NCBI GenBank assembly: GCA_028818225.1
Contig: JAPPOG010000061.1
Location: 1 to 64,000, forward strand
Origin: Gammaproteobacteria bacterium
GTDB taxonomy: Bacteria > Pseudomonadota > Gammaproteobacteria > Pseudomonadales > Pseudohongiellaceae
Reading direction: 5' to 3'
Length of the DNA: 64,000 bases
The notes under the pieces are model-generated. The model saw only the letters and a program-made list of their open reading frames with translations. It made no database searches and was not told where the DNA came from. Of the stretch, positions 63,735 to 64,000 are shown piece by piece. Made by a program: the position numbers and the translations under genes. Each line of letters starts with the position of its first letter. The first letter of the stretch is position 1.

Positions 63735-64000
63735 ATGGCACTAATGGCAATCACGCCACATATTGAGGATTTAGATAACTTTCTTTCCCATTGTCATCGG
63801 AAACGGTATCCGAATAGATCCACTATCATCTATGAAGGTGATAAGTGCGATACGCTTTACTACATTATCAAGGGTTCTGTCTCAGTCATACTGGAGGACG
63901 ATGATGGTAAGGAGGTAGTTATTGCCTACCTGAATCCTGGAGACTTCTTCGGAGAAATGGGGCTGTTTGAACAGTCCGAGGAAAGAAGTGCCTGGTGTCG
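63735..64000 (+). CDS. crp: CRP/Vfr-type cyclic-AMP receptor protein, N-terminal part (cut by window edge)
   Basis: ATG 63735, with GGGGGAT about 9 nt upstream, opens 88 codons up to the window end. A second ATG at 63744 gives an N-terminus more like Pseudomonas Vfr. The readable part has [38 protein letters not shown] and [11 protein letters not shown] followed by RSAW, the cyclic-nucleotide binding core with the E and R contacting the cyclic phosphate. It would regulate carbon and virulence-type genes on cAMP binding. The DNA-binding domain lies beyond the window. Confidence 0.92.
   Translation, partial: MALMAITPHIEDLDNFLSHCHRKRYPNRSTIIYEGDKCDTLYYIIKGSVSVILEDDDGKEVVIAYLNPGDFFGEMGLFEQSEERSAWC

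Overview
The window reads as chromosomal DNA of an aerobic, probably marine, heterotrophic gammaproteobacterium. The pointers are fabA-fabB, coq7, a CRP/Vfr-type regulator beside an OsmC/YhfA gene, and the block dsbD(remnant)-aroQ-accB-accC-prmA-zinc-ribbon-dusB-fis-purH-purD, an order I recall from Pseudomonas and relatives. I see no phage, IS element, CRISPR array or plasmid gene. Coding density is high, with many 4-bp ATGA overlaps.

Layout. 1-7.6 kb: a formylglycine-generating-enzyme-like protein, then a fatty-acid/branched-chain acyl-CoA module (acyl-CoA dehydrogenase, thiolase, HSD10-like SDR, alpha-methylacyl-CoA racemase), then a GGDEF-family gene that has an in-frame amber codon and a degenerate active site, and a small lipoprotein. 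7.9-16.6 kb: mixed metabolism (ABM-domain protein, SnoaL-like secreted protein, AGCS amino-acid symporter, S9 peptidase lipoprotein, purC, secreted PPC-domain protein, CoA-transferase, GST). 16.7-22.2 kb: a complete Entner-Doudoroff operon zwf-pgl-edd-eda-glk. 22.4-36.2 kb: a glucan/oligoglucoside utilisation locus (TonB receptor, LacI regulator, two GH3 enzymes without signal peptides, an exported two-glutamate glycosidase, a sugar-porter MFS protein, a GPH symporter, a sugar isomerase-like protein). 36.2-37.0 kb: one intact tRNA-Thr(UGU) inside a tandem array of decayed tRNA/terminator units. 37-45.7 kb: acyltransferase, sterol-desaturase-like protein, pgi, a RimB-RimK fusion and small genes, including a GNAT gene broken by an in-frame ochre codon. 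45.8-49.4 kb: manC-galU-manB-like nucleotide-sugar operon. 49.5-64 kb: fabA-fabB and the conserved housekeeping block, ending inside crp/vfr.

How it works together. The carbohydrate locus and the Entner-Doudoroff operon are adjacent and form a route from an outer-membrane glucan receptor, through beta-glucosidases and transporters, to glucokinase and then pyruvate plus glyceraldehyde-3-phosphate. Two near-identical palindromes, TGACAGCGTTGTCA, bracket a near-consensus sigma-70 promoter for the TonB receptor. A perfect version, TGACAGCGCTGTCA, lies between the divergent GH3 operon and GPH symporter gene. I infer that the LacI-family protein encoded at 25721-26761 binds all three.

Most worth a second look: (1) the tRNA-Thr array, where three decayed copies carry a shared D-loop insertion of about 60-70 nt; (2) the dual-operator promoter and its third site; (3) two otherwise open genes each interrupted by one nonsense codon explainable by a single transition; (4) a stand-alone DsbD alpha domain where Pseudomonas has full DsbD; (5) a triple-nested RNA hairpin between purH and purD; (6) an exported glycosidase of uncertain family. 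Family assignments come from motifs read by eye. No database search was run.
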